Shown here: one piece after another, positions 46,355-54,868 of the stretch
How positions within the stretch are numbered: the first letter of the stretch is position 1
Layout: every line of letters starts with the position of its first letter
Source: Rhizobium etli CFN 42
GTDB lineage: Bacteria; Pseudomonadota; Alphaproteobacteria; Rhizobiales; Rhizobiaceae
Direction of reading: 5' to 3'
Assembly (NCBI RefSeq): GCF_000092045.1
Contig: NC_007761.1
Location: forward strand, 561,001 to 625,000
Length of the DNA: 64,000 nucleotides
The notes under the pieces: model-generated
The model's input: the letters and a program-made list of their open reading frames with translations, nothing else
The model's database searches: none
What the model was told of the DNA's origin: nothing
Made by a program: the position numbers and the translations under genes

Positions 46355-46457
46355 TAAAGCGCGTCACGATCTTTCAGATCTGCGCGTCGCGCTTTAAGGC
46401 TTTGTTTTTATGCATGTCGTTGTCGCAAAAAAGCGCTGACACTGTTGCGCGACATGC
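46355..46457. repeat. Double-hairpin repeat (B) ahead of yacG
   Basis: First hairpin: AAAGCGCG/CGCGCTTT with an inner GATCT/AGATC stem, then TTGTTTTTA. Second hairpin: outer stem GCATGTCG/CGACATGC (46412-46419, 46450-46457), bulge TTGT, inner stem CGCAA/TTGCG (46424-46428, 46445-46449). Same plan as 36335-36431. The AGGACGG just after it is the yacG ribosome site. Confidence 0.75.
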
Positions 46458-46475
46458 TTTAGGACGGAACCGATC

Positions 46476-46688
46476 ATGCTCGAAGACAAGAAAGCCGCCG
46501 CCAAGGTCGAGCCCCTGCGCAAGACGCGCCCTTGCCCGGAATGCGGCAAACCATCGAACCGAGAACATTACCCCTTCTGCTCCAACCGCTGCCGTGAGGT
46601 CGATCTCTCCCGCTGGCTGACCGGCTCCTATGCCATTCCAGTGGCCGACGACGAAACGAAGGCCGATTATCCCGACGAGGAAAACTAG
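46476..46688 (+). CDS. yacG: DNA gyrase inhibitor YacG
   Basis: A 70-residue zinc-binding protein with a four-Cys site (CPECGKP and CSNRCREVDL) followed by LSRWLTGSYAIP and an acidic tail, as in YacG/DUF329. E. coli YacG binds GyrB and inhibits gyrase. AGGACGG lies 9 bases upstream of the ATG at 46476. Last protein of the conserved block. Confidence 0.92.
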   Translation: MLEDKKAAAKVEPLRKTRPCPECGKPSNREHYPFCSNRCREVDLSRWLTGSYAIPVADDETKADYPDEEN

Positions 46689-46769
46689 CAGATTTCCTCC
46701 CCGAAGCTCTTATTTTTCCACATGAATCGGCAAAATCGGCAAGACCGTCAAAAAAGAGTCATTTGACGC

Positions 46770-46797
46770 TTGCCATGGGCGAACAAGATGCTATAAC
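46770..46797 (+). promoter_or_regulatory. Probable promoter of tRNA-Phe
   Basis: TTGCCA (46770-46775) and TATAAC (46792-46797) are spaced by 16 bases, about 72 bases upstream of the mature tRNA 5' end. A TTGACG at 46763 is an alternative -35 but is too far from this -10. Confidence 0.45.
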
Positions 46798-46868
46798 CCC
46801 GCTCGCTTCCGGGGCGAACCAAGGCCCCGCAGTTCTTTTCATCAAGAGCACCGCAGCGAAGCAGGTTG

Positions 46869-46944
46869 GCCCAGGTAGCTCAGTTGGTAGAGCAGCGGAT
46901 TGAAAATCCGCGTGTCGGTGGTTCGATTCCGCCCCTGGGCACCA
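46869..46944 (+). tRNA. tRNA-Phe (anticodon GAA)
   Basis: A 76-base cloverleaf: acceptor GCCCAGG/CCTGGGC, D arm AGCTCAGTTGGTAGAGC, anticodon stem CGGAT/ATCCG with loop TGAAA (anticodon GAA), T arm GGTTCGATTCC, discriminator A and an encoded CCA. It closes the conserved block; accessory genes begin right after it. Confidence 0.98.
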
Positions 46945-47003
46945 CACGGTTCCAAAACAGTCTCATCGGTTCAGCGTTCCTTCGGGAACGCTATCCCAAG
47001 CGT

Positions 47004-47891
47004 CTACTCGATACTCGCCAAAACCTCGGAGATAACCGAGAATTTCGTGGCCTGCCAGCGTCTGTAGTCGAGGACGAATCTCGCGGAAACCCAGCAATCC
47101 CCGCTCATTTGGGTAGCCTCCCATCCCAGCAGTCCCTGATTTTGCGCGGCCGCCAGCAATCTGCTGGCATGACTGCGGGAAATGACATATTCGGCCGCGG
47201 TCAGTCGTGCAGAGACATCGCCCACCCAGGTGCGTTCACCTACGACCGGTGCCAGTGGCACACGCGACATGAGGTCGTGCAATATGTTGCTTCCGGATTC
47301 GGACCTTACGAACAGCGCAACGCTTTCGGGCGGGCTATACCAATCCGGATGGTTAAACAGCCGACGTGCAATACGCGGCTGAGCGCGATACAGAATTGTC
47401 TCATCCGCCTCCGACCACCGACAGCGATCTCCCGCGTCCATGCCGTCCAAGGAACGAAGGTGCCCTTCGAACCATTGCCGGATCAAGGTTTCAGCATAGG
47501 CGCTCGCCTGTAACGGTTTGGCGCGCCGATCCGTCGTCTCCACCGGCTCGAATAATTTGTAATACGCCATCTCCTTCATATGTGCGACGACGGTGTTGTG
47601 GCTCGCGATGTGGTTCTCGACTAGAAACTTTGCAAGGTTGGAAGCGGTCAAAGGGGGGCAGGACGGGTTGAGCTTCCGCTCAAAATGCAGTGCCAACGCC
47701 GCCTGGCTGAGCAGCCACTTCTGCAGATCGGCAACATAACGCACTATTCTCGGCGCTCTGCGATGGATTGCCAGTAGCTCGGAGGCGGATTCACGCAGAG
47801 CTGCGGCAAAAGCGGCGTCCGTCATGAGATCTTCAACACTGTAGCTGCGGCATCTATTCTGCAGTGAGGCTGAACGTAAAGGTATCGACAT
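47004..47891 (-). CDS. Hypothetical protein with two winged-helix-like segments
   Basis: A protein of up to 295 residues, unrecognised. Two regions look like winged helices: TASNLAKFLVENHIASHNTVV near residues 82-102, followed by KEMAYYKLFEPVE, and AEYVISRSHASRLLAAAQNQ near 232-251, followed by GLLGWE. This suggests a DNA-binding regulator with tandem MarR-like folds. Starts at 47891 (ATG) or 47825 (ATG) are possible; neither has a clear ribosome site. Its 3' end is 60 bases from tRNA-Phe. The 226-base gap upstream has only a short GGCCAG/CTGGCC hairpin. Confidence 0.55.
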   Translation of the reverse strand: MSIPLRSASLQNRCRSYSVEDLMTDAAFAAALRESASELLAIHRRAPRIVRYVADLQKWLLSQAALALHFERKLNPSCPPLTASNLAKFLVENHIASHNTVVAHMKEMAYYKLFEPVETTDRRAKPLQASAYAETLIRQWFEGHLRSLDGMDAGDRCRWSEADETILYRAQPRIARRLFNHPDWYSPPESVALFVRSESGSNILHDLMSRVPLAPVVGERTWVGDVSARLTAAEYVISRSHASRLLAAAQNQGLLGWEATQMSGDCWVSARFVLDYRRWQATKFSVISEVLASIE

Positions 47892-48117
47892 TTAAAACCG
47901 AAGTGTAAGCGATGCTGGTTCGGGATAATAAAAATAGCGAATAGACAAATGTCACTGCTAGGCCAGCGACTGGCCGACTTTAGCGAAAATTTGCGTACAA
48001 TTCGAGCAGGCTTTTGTTGCAGATGCTTGCTCCCAAAGCTTTGACTGGAGGTCTCTTTCGGCCGAAACAACGGGCGCTATCGGCCGGGTTCTTCATGGAG
48101 AACTGCAGCCCCGCTTT

Positions 48118-49299
48118 CTAGGATCGGCGATTGAATGTTGCGAGCATCGCCGCGCCGACCAGACCGGACAGCAGAGACCCAAGCAGGATGCCCATCTTCA
48201 CATGGTCCTGGACGTCGGGATCGTTGAATGCAAGCAGCCCGATGAAAAGGCTCATCGTGAAGCCAATGCCGCAGAGGGCGGCCACACCGGTCATCTGCCC
48301 CCAGCTCGCCTTGGCTGGAAGGTCGGCGAGACCGATTTTGACGAGCAGGAAGACCGTGCTGAGAACGCCGACCAGTTTTCCAAGCAAAAGTCCTGCCGCC
48401 ACGCCGAGGGTCAATGGCTCGGTCAGCGTGGCAGCCGAGACGCCAGAGAAGGAGACGCCGGCATTGGCAAAGCCGAAGATCGGAACGACGATGAATGCGA
48501 CGGGCTTCTGTAGGATGTGCTCGAGATGGTGCAACGGCGACTGCTCGTGGCTCGCCTCGCGCGTTCCCGGCGTTGCCTTCAACGGAATCGTCAGTGCGAG
48601 AAGAACGCCGGCCAATGTCGCGTGGATTCCGGATGCGAAGACGAGCACCCAGAGCACGGCGCCGAGCAGCAGATACGGCCATAGCTTCAGAATCCTGGCC
48701 CGGTTCATGCCATAGAGCGCGGCGAGCACCGCCGCAGCCGCTGCGAGCGCCAGCAGGTTGAGATCGCTCGTGTAGAACAGCGCAATGATCACGACGGCCC
48801 CCAGGTCATCGATGATCGCCAGTGCCGCCAGGAAGATCTTCAACGAGGCAGGCACGCGCGGGCCGAACAGGGAGATGACGCCCAGGGCGAATGCGATGTC
48901 CGTCGCCGTCGGGATCGCCCAGCCACGCAGGGCGGCCGGGTTTTCCCGGTTGAACAGGATGTAGAAGAGGGCGGGGAAGAGCATGCCTCCCAGTGCCGCC
49001 GCACCCGGCAGAATGCGGCGACTCCAGCTGGAGAGCTGGCCGTCCAGCATTTCGCGCTTGATCTCGAGCCCGACGAGGAGAAAGAACAGCGCCATCAGCG
49101 CGTCATTGATCCAGTGCAGCAGGCTGAGCGGCCCTAGATAGATATGAAGAGCGTGGAAGTAACCCTCTGCAAGCGGTGAGTTCGCCGTCACGATTGCCGC
49201 CAAGGCGACTGCCATCAGCACCAGACCGCCTGACGCTTCGCTATCGAGGAACTGGCGAAGGGTGGATCGGATGAGACCTGGAGAGATAGGCTGCGACAC
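48118..49299 (-). CDS. nhaA: Na+/H+ antiporter NhaA
   Basis: A 393-residue, 12-span membrane protein of the NhaA type: [13 protein letters not shown] in the loop after helix 2, the [20 protein letters not shown] block with the ion-binding region, and [16 protein letters not shown] carrying the paired Asp residues of the transport site. It exchanges protons for sodium and supports pH and salt tolerance. The start is GTG at 49299, with GGGAG 9 bases upstream. It follows yceI on the same strand by 174 bases. Confidence 0.95.
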   Translation of the reverse strand: MSQPISPGLIRSTLRQFLDSEASGGLVLMAVALAAIVTANSPLAEGYFHALHIYLGPLSLLHWINDALMALFFLLVGLEIKREMLDGQLSSWSRRILPGAAALGGMLFPALFYILFNRENPAALRGWAIPTATDIAFALGVISLFGPRVPASLKIFLAALAIIDDLGAVVIIALFYTSDLNLLALAAAAAVLAALYGMNRARILKLWPYLLLGAVLWVLVFASGIHATLAGVLLALTIPLKATPGTREASHEQSPLHHLEHILQKPVAFIVVPIFGFANAGVSFSGVSAATLTEPLTLGVAAGLLLGKLVGVLSTVFLLVKIGLADLPAKASWGQMTGVAALCGIGFTMSLFIGLLAFNDPDVQDHVKMGILLGSLLSGLVGAAMLATFNRRS

Positions 49300-49473
49300 C
49301 GGTCAGCGCTCCCTGTGCTTTGGAAGGTTGATCTTCAGTCTCCGTCGATTTCGGGAAAGCCCGTGGCGCACGCAGCACACGCCATCCCTGCAAGATAAAG
49401 GGGTCGCATCGCCATTGCCAGCGAAATCGGCAAAGAGGCGCAGGTCCGTTGGACCTGCCGCTCGCTTCGCTTC

Positions 49474-50091
49474 TCACTGGAATGCGTAGTCGGCGGGCAC
49501 CATCTGGGTTTCGATGGCGAAGGTGACCTCATCCCCGAGCTCGGGAATTGCGAAGTCCAGCCCCCATTCGCTCCGCTTGATGCTGCCCCTCGCCGAGAAG
49601 CCGATTTTCGGGACGCCCATCATCGGGTGCTTGGCCATCGAGCCGTTGAAGGTGACATCGAGCGTTGCCGGATGCGTCTCGCCGCGAAAGGTCAGCAAGC
49701 CTTCGACGGTGCCGGTTTTCTCGCCCGTGATCTGGATGGCCCTGGACACGAAGGTGATCGGCTTGGCGGCGAGGAACGTCTTGTCGCCGCCGATCTCGGC
49801 ATCGAAGTCGACCTTGTCAGGCCAGGGGTAGTCGGTCCGGACCGAGAGCGGATCGATCGTGACCGACAGGGCGGAGGTCTCCGGCCGTTCCGGCTTCCAG
49901 TCGAGCCGCGCGTCGACCCTGGTGAAGCGCGCGGTGTAGTGCGACAGGCCGGAGTGGTTGAAGGACCAGTTGAAGCTCGAATGCGAGGGATCGGTCTTGT
50001 AGGCCCCGCCGGGCCCCGGGTCGTCGGCGGCGGCGAAAGCGGTGATCGCGCTCAGGGCGAGAGCGAACAGAAATGCAGGGATGCGCAGCAT
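49474..50091 (-). CDS. YceI family periplasmic protein
   Basis: A 205-residue exported protein: signal peptide (MLRIPAFLFALALSAITAFA, cut near residue 21) then a YceI lipocalin-like barrel: YKTDPSHSSFNWSFNHSGLS, TARFTRVDARLDW, and late DVTFNGSMAKHPMMGVPKIG and RSEWGLDFAIPELGDEV. Family members bind isoprenoids or other amphipathic ligands in the periplasm. AAGGA is 8 bases upstream of the ATG at 50091. It lies 35 bases after nat and may be co-transcribed. Confidence 0.9.
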   Translation of the reverse strand: MLRIPAFLFALALSAITAFAAADDPGPGGAYKTDPSHSSFNWSFNHSGLSHYTARFTRVDARLDWKPERPETSALSVTIDPLSVRTDYPWPDKVDFDAEIGGDKTFLAAKPITFVSRAIQITGEKTGTVEGLLTFRGETHPATLDVTFNGSMAKHPMMGVPKIGFSARGSIKRSEWGLDFAIPELGDEVTFAIETQMVPADYAFQ

Positions 50092-50126
50092 GGATATGTC
50101 CTTGAGTCTGGAATGATGAGGCTGGC

Positions 50127-50973
50127 TCAGGCCGCCTTGTCGCGGGTGAGGGACTGGAGGCGCTTCCAGACTTTTGCCGCCTGGGGAATGTCGAGGTCGA
50201 ACACGGTTTCGAACGTGTCGGCGAGATGATCCGCGCTGGTGATGCGCTGCTCGCTGAGGCTGTTTGCGGTTACGCGGCGCAGGCAGTCGTTCTGCAGCGC
50301 GACATAGCCGTCTGCCGTGTGTCGCAGGACGGCGAGCGCATTGGTGAAGGGGGAGGCGGGATCCTGCATCAGCCAGCCATGGGTTGCGACCATGGCGGCC
50401 TCGTCGCTGTGGTCTGGCTTGAAATCGAAGCTCTTGGCAATGCCATGCATGTGATTGTTGAAACGCAGCCAGCCGCCATCCGCCGGCATGATCGAGAAGT
50501 CGAAGCCGCGCTGGCTGATCGGCCCGACGGCCAGCGGCACCGGCTCGATGATGGCATCCGCCACGCCGACTTCGGCAAGATAGGAACGGTCGAGATCGAC
50601 GCGCAGGGTGAGGTGATTGCCAATGGCGATATCGCCGAGCTTTTCCCGTTGCACGCCGCCGCAAAGGCGGGTCACGCGAAAGCCGAGCGCAGCTAGCGCG
50701 GCGCCGAAGAGGCCGTTCATCTCGTAGCACCAGCCACCGCGCCGTCCCTCGACCATCTTGGCGAAGGCCGCGGCCGGCGTGATCGCGGAGGGCCAACCCA
50801 TGAAGGCATCGAGCGCTTCAAAGGTGAAGGTCATGAGATGGGCGCGGTGCAGCTGCGACAGGGTGTCGATACTGACACGCAGCGGCTGCTCGAGCCCGGA
50901 TCCGGGCCAGATAGGCATCGAGCTGCGTTGTTGTCAGGGTCATTGCGTTTTCGTTCGAAGGCACGTGTGTCAT
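50127..50973 (-). pseudogene. nat: Arylamine N-acetyltransferase with a 5' frameshift
   Basis: The body (from 50918 down) is a clear NAT: QPLRVSIDTLSQLHRAHLMT, the active Cys in RRGGWCYEMNG, and HLTL with the catalytic His. The normal N-terminus lies in another frame. From ATG 50973, with GGAG 8 bases upstream, the sequence reads MTHVPSNENAMTLTTTQLDA then YLARI, and needs a one-base shift within CCCGGATCCGGG (50895-50906) to continue into GLEQPL. Without it the first frame stops soon after. The usual catalytic Asp (DVGFG) is Glu here (EVGVAD). A shortened product from ATG 50918 is possible, but that start has no ribosome site. Sequencing error is the alternative. Confidence 0.7.
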
Positions 50974-51030
50974 CCTTCGGTCTCCTTTCGATGGACCGTT
51001 GTCCGGGTTCCGGTTGTCTGTTTGGGTGGT

Positions 51031-51492
51031 TCAGGCGACCTTGCGGTCGCCCTCGGGCAGGATGGTCAGGCCGAAGCCCCTGGCGACCGAGGCGATCTGC
51101 TCGGGCGTTTCGGGCCTGGAGAGCTCGACGATCGGAAAGAAACTTTCGAACCCGCCCGGTGTGACGACGACCATGAGGCGGCCCTCCACCTTCCCCACAT
51201 TGCGGAAACGGTGTGGCAAACCGCGCGGCAATGCGATGCAGCCGCCTTCCGCAAGTTCGACATAGTCGCCGGCGCACCAGAAGCCGAAGCGGCCGGCAAG
51301 GACGCGGAAGAACTCGTCCTCGCGCTCGTGCACATGCAGAGGCGGACCTTCGCCGGCCGGCACGAAGGCCTCGAACATGCCGAGAGAACCGCCGGTACTG
51401 GCGGCCATCATGCGGATGACATGCCTGCCGAATGCCATTGCCAGCGTCCCACACCCGGACGGCGAGACCGCAGCTTGGGTGAATGTCATCAT
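51031..51492 (-). CDS. Cupin domain protein
   Basis: A 153-residue single-domain cupin. Motif 1 is PPLHVHEREDEFFRVLAGRF (His, His and Glu metal ligands) and motif 2 includes GLPHRFRNVG with the last His. Such proteins are dioxygenases, isomerases or sugar-binding proteins; the substrate is unknown. AAGGAG is upstream of the ATG pair at 51492/51489. First gene of a minus-strand set with nat and yceI, divergent from a LysR regulator that probably controls it. Confidence 0.85.
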   Translation of the reverse strand: MMTFTQAAVSPSGCGTLAMAFGRHVIRMMAASTGGSLGMFEAFVPAGEGPPLHVHEREDEFFRVLAGRFGFWCAGDYVELAEGGCIALPRGLPHRFRNVGKVEGRLMVVVTPGGFESFFPIVELSRPETPEQIASVARGFGLTILPEGDRKVA

Positions 51493-51591
51493 GTCGGGTC
51501 TCCTTTGCTTGAGTACACCCCACCGATTACTTTGCGTCCTCTCCCATGATAAGAGGGATAAACCGACATCATTGTATGGATAATTGCACTC

Positions 51592-52485
51592 ATGAAAACG
51601 CTTGATCCGCTTGACGGGATTGCCGCATTTCTAACGGTTTCCACGCATCTGAGCTTCACGAAGGCGGCCGAGGAACTGAGCATGGCGCGGGCGACGGTCG
51701 GCGCCCAAGTCAGACAACTCGAGGATCGCCTCGGCATCCGCCTCTTTCAAAGATCGACGCGCAAGGTCGCCCTGACGGAGGCCGGGGCCGCTTACAGGCA
51801 GGCGCTTTCGGGAATCCTGCCGCAGATAAGAGAGGCCGAACGGGCCGCAATCTCGTTTCAGAAGGAAGCTGTCGGGCGATTGCGGGTGTCGGCGCCCCCC
51901 GACCTCGGGCACCTCGTGATCGTGCCGGCAGTTTCGGAGTTCCTCAAACTCAACCCGGCTGTGTCAGTCGAACTCGACCTGTCACATCGGCCGGTGAACT
52001 TGGTCGAGGATGGCTTCGACCTTGCAATTCGAGGCCGCCTTGAGGTCGATATCAATCTCATCACCCGACAACTGGCGACATCGTCAATCGTGATTTCCGC
52101 TTCACCGGCCTATATTGCCGAACACGGGGTGCCAATGACGCCGCATGACCTCGTTCACCACGCCTGCCTTCACTTCGCCGAACTAAGATGGGGGCGGATT
52201 TGGCCGTTCAGCAGGGACGGTGAGGAGTTTCGCATTCCCATCGTGCCCCGCCTGGAGCTTAATCATAGTCTTGGTCTTCGCGACGCCGCCGTGCTAGGAC
52301 TCGGCATAGTCCTTCTGCCCGACTTTGTCGTCGGGGAAGACCTCAGGCAGGGCCGGTTGGTCCGTCTTCTCCCCGATTGGGATATCAGCACGATACAGTT
52401 ACAGGCAGTCTATCCGGCCAATCGCCATATCGCGGTAAAGGTCCGACGCTTCGTCTCGTTCCTGGCAGGCAAACTGCGACCATAG
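51592..52485 (+). CDS. LysR family transcriptional regulator
   Basis: A 297-residue LysR protein: N-terminal helix-turn-helix (LSFTKAAEELSMARATVGAQ, then VRQLEDRLGIRLFQRSTR) and a substrate-binding domain with LGLGIVLLPDFVV near residue 235. The subgroup resembles CrgA/DsdC-like LysR proteins with the RPVNLVEDGFDLAIRG segment. Divergent from the cupin-nat-yceI set, 99 bases away, the usual layout for LysR control of a neighbour; the inducer is unknown. The ribosome site is weak. Confidence 0.9.
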   Translation: MKTLDPLDGIAAFLTVSTHLSFTKAAEELSMARATVGAQVRQLEDRLGIRLFQRSTRKVALTEAGAAYRQALSGILPQIREAERAAISFQKEAVGRLRVSAPPDLGHLVIVPAVSEFLKLNPAVSVELDLSHRPVNLVEDGFDLAIRGRLEVDINLITRQLATSSIVISASPAYIAEHGVPMTPHDLVHHACLHFAELRWGRIWPFSRDGEEFRIPIVPRLELNHSLGLRDAAVLGLGIVLLPDFVVGEDLRQGRLVRLLPDWDISTIQLQAVYPANRHIAVKVRRFVSFLAGKLRP

Positions 52486-52768
52486 ACGAAGTCCCAATTC
52501 GGATCGGAAAACGCGGGCGGCGAAGGTTTGATCGGGGCTGCGGCAGCAGGTGGACAGACGATCAAGGTCAGTCATGAGCCTTGTGCGCCGATTGGGCGCT
52601 GGAGGCGGAAGGGCCGCTGGTCCTTGAAGCCGTCGCAGGTGAATACCCATAAGCTGAGTGCGGCGAAATCCTCCAGTGGCGTCTGCGCCAACGAGCACCG
52701 CCACTCTCCTATGAACAAAACCGTATCGTCGTGCGAAGGCCGATCACCAATTCGTGTTCGCCATGCCT

Positions 52769-52794
52769 GTAACAAGCGGCATCGTCGGCTCGAA
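52769..52794 (+). promoter_or_regulatory. ECF sigma-F-type promoter candidate for the bufferin operon
   Basis: GTAACA (52769-52774), a 16-base spacer and CGAA (52791-52794) match the GTAACC-N16-CGAA promoter reported for Caulobacter SigF, which drives bufferin-type operons there (from memory). It lies 56 bases before the precursor start. The rest of the 365-base gap 52486-52850 shows no convincing gene; short antisense frames there have no family resemblance. Confidence 0.55.
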
Positions 52795-52850
52795 AGAGGG
52801 ATTACGCGGCCGATGACCGGTACGCGGATCTTTGCAAGAGGAGACCATCC

Positions 52851-53138
52851 ATGAACCGTTCCACTCTCACCCTCGCCCTCGCAGGCTCGCTCGCCACTGC
52901 GATTTCATCCGCTGCCTTCGCCGCGCCTCTGCCGGCGGAGAAAATGGTGGGCAACGAGAAATGCTATGGCATCGCCCTCAAGGGCCACAATGATTGTGCC
53001 GCCGGTGCCGGCACGACCTGCGCCGGTACATCGACGATGGATTATCAGGGGAACGCCTGGAAGGCCGTCCCCGCTGGCACCTGCACCAGCATGAATGTCA
53101 ACGGGCACATGGGTAAGCTCGAGCCGACCAAAGGCTGA
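52851..53138 (+). CDS. bufA: Bufferin-type RiPP precursor (DUF2282, BufA1-like)
   Basis: A 95-residue DUF2282 protein. Residues 1-25 are a signal peptide ([16 protein letters not shown]). The mature part has four Cys (38, 49, 57, 78) in the family context [21 protein letters not shown] and PAGTCTS, with [13 protein letters not shown] between. Bufferins are exported copper-buffering peptides whose core Cys are oxidised by a DUF692/MNIO enzyme; that role is from the family and not shown here. AGGAG precedes the ATG at 52851. First gene of a four-gene operon, followed by an attenuator-like hairpin. Confidence 0.88.
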   Translation: MNRSTLTLALAGSLATAISSAAFAAPLPAEKMVGNEKCYGIALKGHNDCAAGAGTTCAGTSTMDYQGNAWKAVPAGTCTSMNVNGHMGKLEPTKG

Positions 53139-53147
53139 CAACGAAAG

Positions 53148-53179
53148 CGGAGGTCCGATGCCCGGGCCTCCGTGCTTTT
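53148..53179 (+). terminator. Intra-operon attenuator between bufA and bufB
   Basis: CGGAGGTCC (53148-53156) pairs with GGGCCTCCG (53164-53172), 9 bp with one G-U, loop 7 bases, then TTTT at 53176-53179. It lies 9 bases after the precursor stop. Partial termination here would give more precursor than enzyme mRNA. Confidence 0.7.
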
Positions 53180-53201
53180 CTGCTAAACCTGGAGAACCGC
53201 G

Positions 53202-54089
53202 ATGACCGCTTCAGCAACCCGACCCGTCCCCCTGCCTGCGCGGGCCGGCCTCGGCCTTAAAGCCGAGCACTACCAGACTATTCTGGCCGATCTGCCGGAT
53301 GTCGGCTTCTTTGAGATCCATGCCGAGAACTACATGGGCGCAGGTGGGCCGCCGCATCGCTATCTCCAAGCCATCACGGAGCACTATCCGCTTTCGCTGC
53401 ACGGCGTCGGTCTATCGATCGGCGCGGCGCGCGGGCTCGACAAGGCGCATCTGACGCGGCTTCGCAGCTTGCTCGACCGCTATCGGCCGCAGAGTTTTTC
53501 CGAACATCTGGCCTGGTCGACCCATGACACGGGATTTCTCAACGATTTGTTGCCGCTACCCTACACGGAAGAAACGCTGGCGCGCGTCGTCGACCATGTC
53601 GATGAAACGCAACAGGCGCTCGGGCGGCAACTGCTGCTGGAAAACCCTTCCACCTATATGCTGTTCGCCGAGAGTACGATCGATGAAGTGGATTTTCTGG
53701 CGACGATCGCGCAGCGGACGGGCTGTGGCCTTCTGCTCGACGTCAACAATGTGATGGTCTCGGCGGTAAACCACCGGCTCGATGCCGCCACCTATATAGA
53801 TCGTTTTCCGGTCGAGTTCGTCGGCGAGATTCACCTTGCGGGTTACGACGAAACCGTCGACCCCGCCGGCGATCGGCTGCTGATTGACGCGCACGCGACG
53901 GCGGTGAAGAGCGACGTATTGGCGCTCTACAAACATACCCTGGCGCGCACCGGCTCACTTCCGACGCTGATTGAATGGGACAATAATGTTCCGGATTTCG
54001 CCACATTGTATTCAGAGGCCAAACGCGTGGATGCAATGCTCGCCGCCGAAACCTTTCGCCGCGGCGGGCGCCGGATCCGGGCGGCGTGA
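53202..54089 (+). CDS. bufB: MNIO enzyme (DUF692), bufferin-modifying BufB
   Basis: A 295-residue DUF692 TIM-barrel protein of the multinuclear non-heme iron oxidase class. Likely metal ligands are conserved: H40 and E42 ([10 protein letters not shown]), H67 ([10 protein letters not shown]), E101-H102 (EHLAW), E147 (LLLENPSTY), D180 and N183 (LLLDVNNV), H211 (GEIHLAG), D229 and H231 (IDAHAT), E258 (LIEWDNN). In described systems it converts precursor Cys to thiooxazole-type rings. TGGAG precedes the ATG at 53202. It overlaps the next gene by four bases. Confidence 0.92.
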   Translation: MTASATRPVPLPARAGLGLKAEHYQTILADLPDVGFFEIHAENYMGAGGPPHRYLQAITEHYPLSLHGVGLSIGAARGLDKAHLTRLRSLLDRYRPQSFSEHLAWSTHDTGFLNDLLPLPYTEETLARVVDHVDETQQALGRQLLLENPSTYMLFAESTIDEVDFLATIAQRTGCGLLLDVNNVMVSAVNHRLDAATYIDRFPVEFVGEIHLAGYDETVDPAGDRLLIDAHATAVKSDVLALYKHTLARTGSLPTLIEWDNNVPDFATLYSEAKRVDAMLAAETFRRGGRRIRAA

Positions 54090-54868
54090 CGATGGATTTC
54101 GCAGCCCGCCAAGCCGCCTTCGCCGATGCCTTGCTGCATCCCGACCGGCCGGTTCCGGACGGCGTCATCAACGCACGCGGCGAGCCCGACGCGGCACGGT
54201 TTGCCGTATACCGCAACAATGTGTTCGTCGGGCTGACAAAGGCGCTGGCGCAACGCTTTCCGGTGACTGAGAGGCTCGTCGGCTCGGAGTTCTTTGCAGC
54301 CATGGCGCGGGCCTACGTCCAGGATCACAAGCCGGCCTCGCCGCTGATCATGGAATATGGCGACGATTTCCCCGACTTCGTCGCAGCTTTTGAGCCTGCA
54401 GGCACGCTTGTCTATCTGCCCGATGTCGCCCGGCTCGAGGCCGCCTGGACGGAGGCTTACCACGCCGCCGACAGCGCGCCTCTCGATCTTGCGGCATTCG
54501 GAGCCGTGGCGCCCGAGATGCTTTCGGACTTGCGGCTCCTCCCACACCCCTCGGCACGCCTGATCCTGTCGAATTTTCCGGTTGGTTCGATCTGGAGCGC
54601 ACATCAAGAGGCGGTGGTTTCGCCGGTCTCCGACTGGGGTGGGCAAGCGGTGCTGGTCGTGCGACCGGAGATGTCGGTCAATGTTCATGTCCTGCCGCCG
54701 CGGGACGCCGTTTTTGCCGCCGCCTTGTTCAACGCCGCCACTCTCGGCGAGGCGGCAGAGGCGGCATTTGCGGCTGCCCCGGAATTCGATTTCGGAACGG
54801 CGCTGGTCGGCCTTGCCGGTATCGGCGCGTTTAGAGCCTTTCAACAGTATAAAGGAAACTCCACATGA
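54086..54868 (+). CDS. bufC: DUF2063 partner protein (BufC)
   Basis: A 260-residue protein with an N-terminal DUF2063 domain: [15 protein letters not shown], then [20 protein letters not shown] and [20 protein letters not shown]. It is the usual partner of DUF692 enzymes and probably presents the precursor leader. The GTG at 54086 gives a GTGA overlap with bufB; ATG 54092 is an alternative two codons in. It overlaps the DoxX gene by ATGA, so bufB-C-D are translationally coupled. No metal-site motif is seen. Confidence 0.88.
   Translation: MTMDFAARQAAFADALLHPDRPVPDGVINARGEPDAARFAVYRNNVFVGLTKALAQRFPVTERLVGSEFFAAMARAYVQDHKPASPLIMEYGDDFPDFVAAFEPAGTLVYLPDVARLEAAWTEAYHAADSAPLDLAAFGAVAPEMLSDLRLLPHPSARLILSNFPVGSIWSAHQEAVVSPVSDWGGQAVLVVRPEMSVNVHVLPPRDAVFAAALFNAATLGEAAEAAFAAAPEFDFGTALVGLAGIGAFRAFQQYKGNST

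Noticed and set aside
52572..52775. Short minus-strand frame in the gap before the bufferin operon
   Set aside because: No recognisable motif or ribosome site, and it overlaps the probable promoter.
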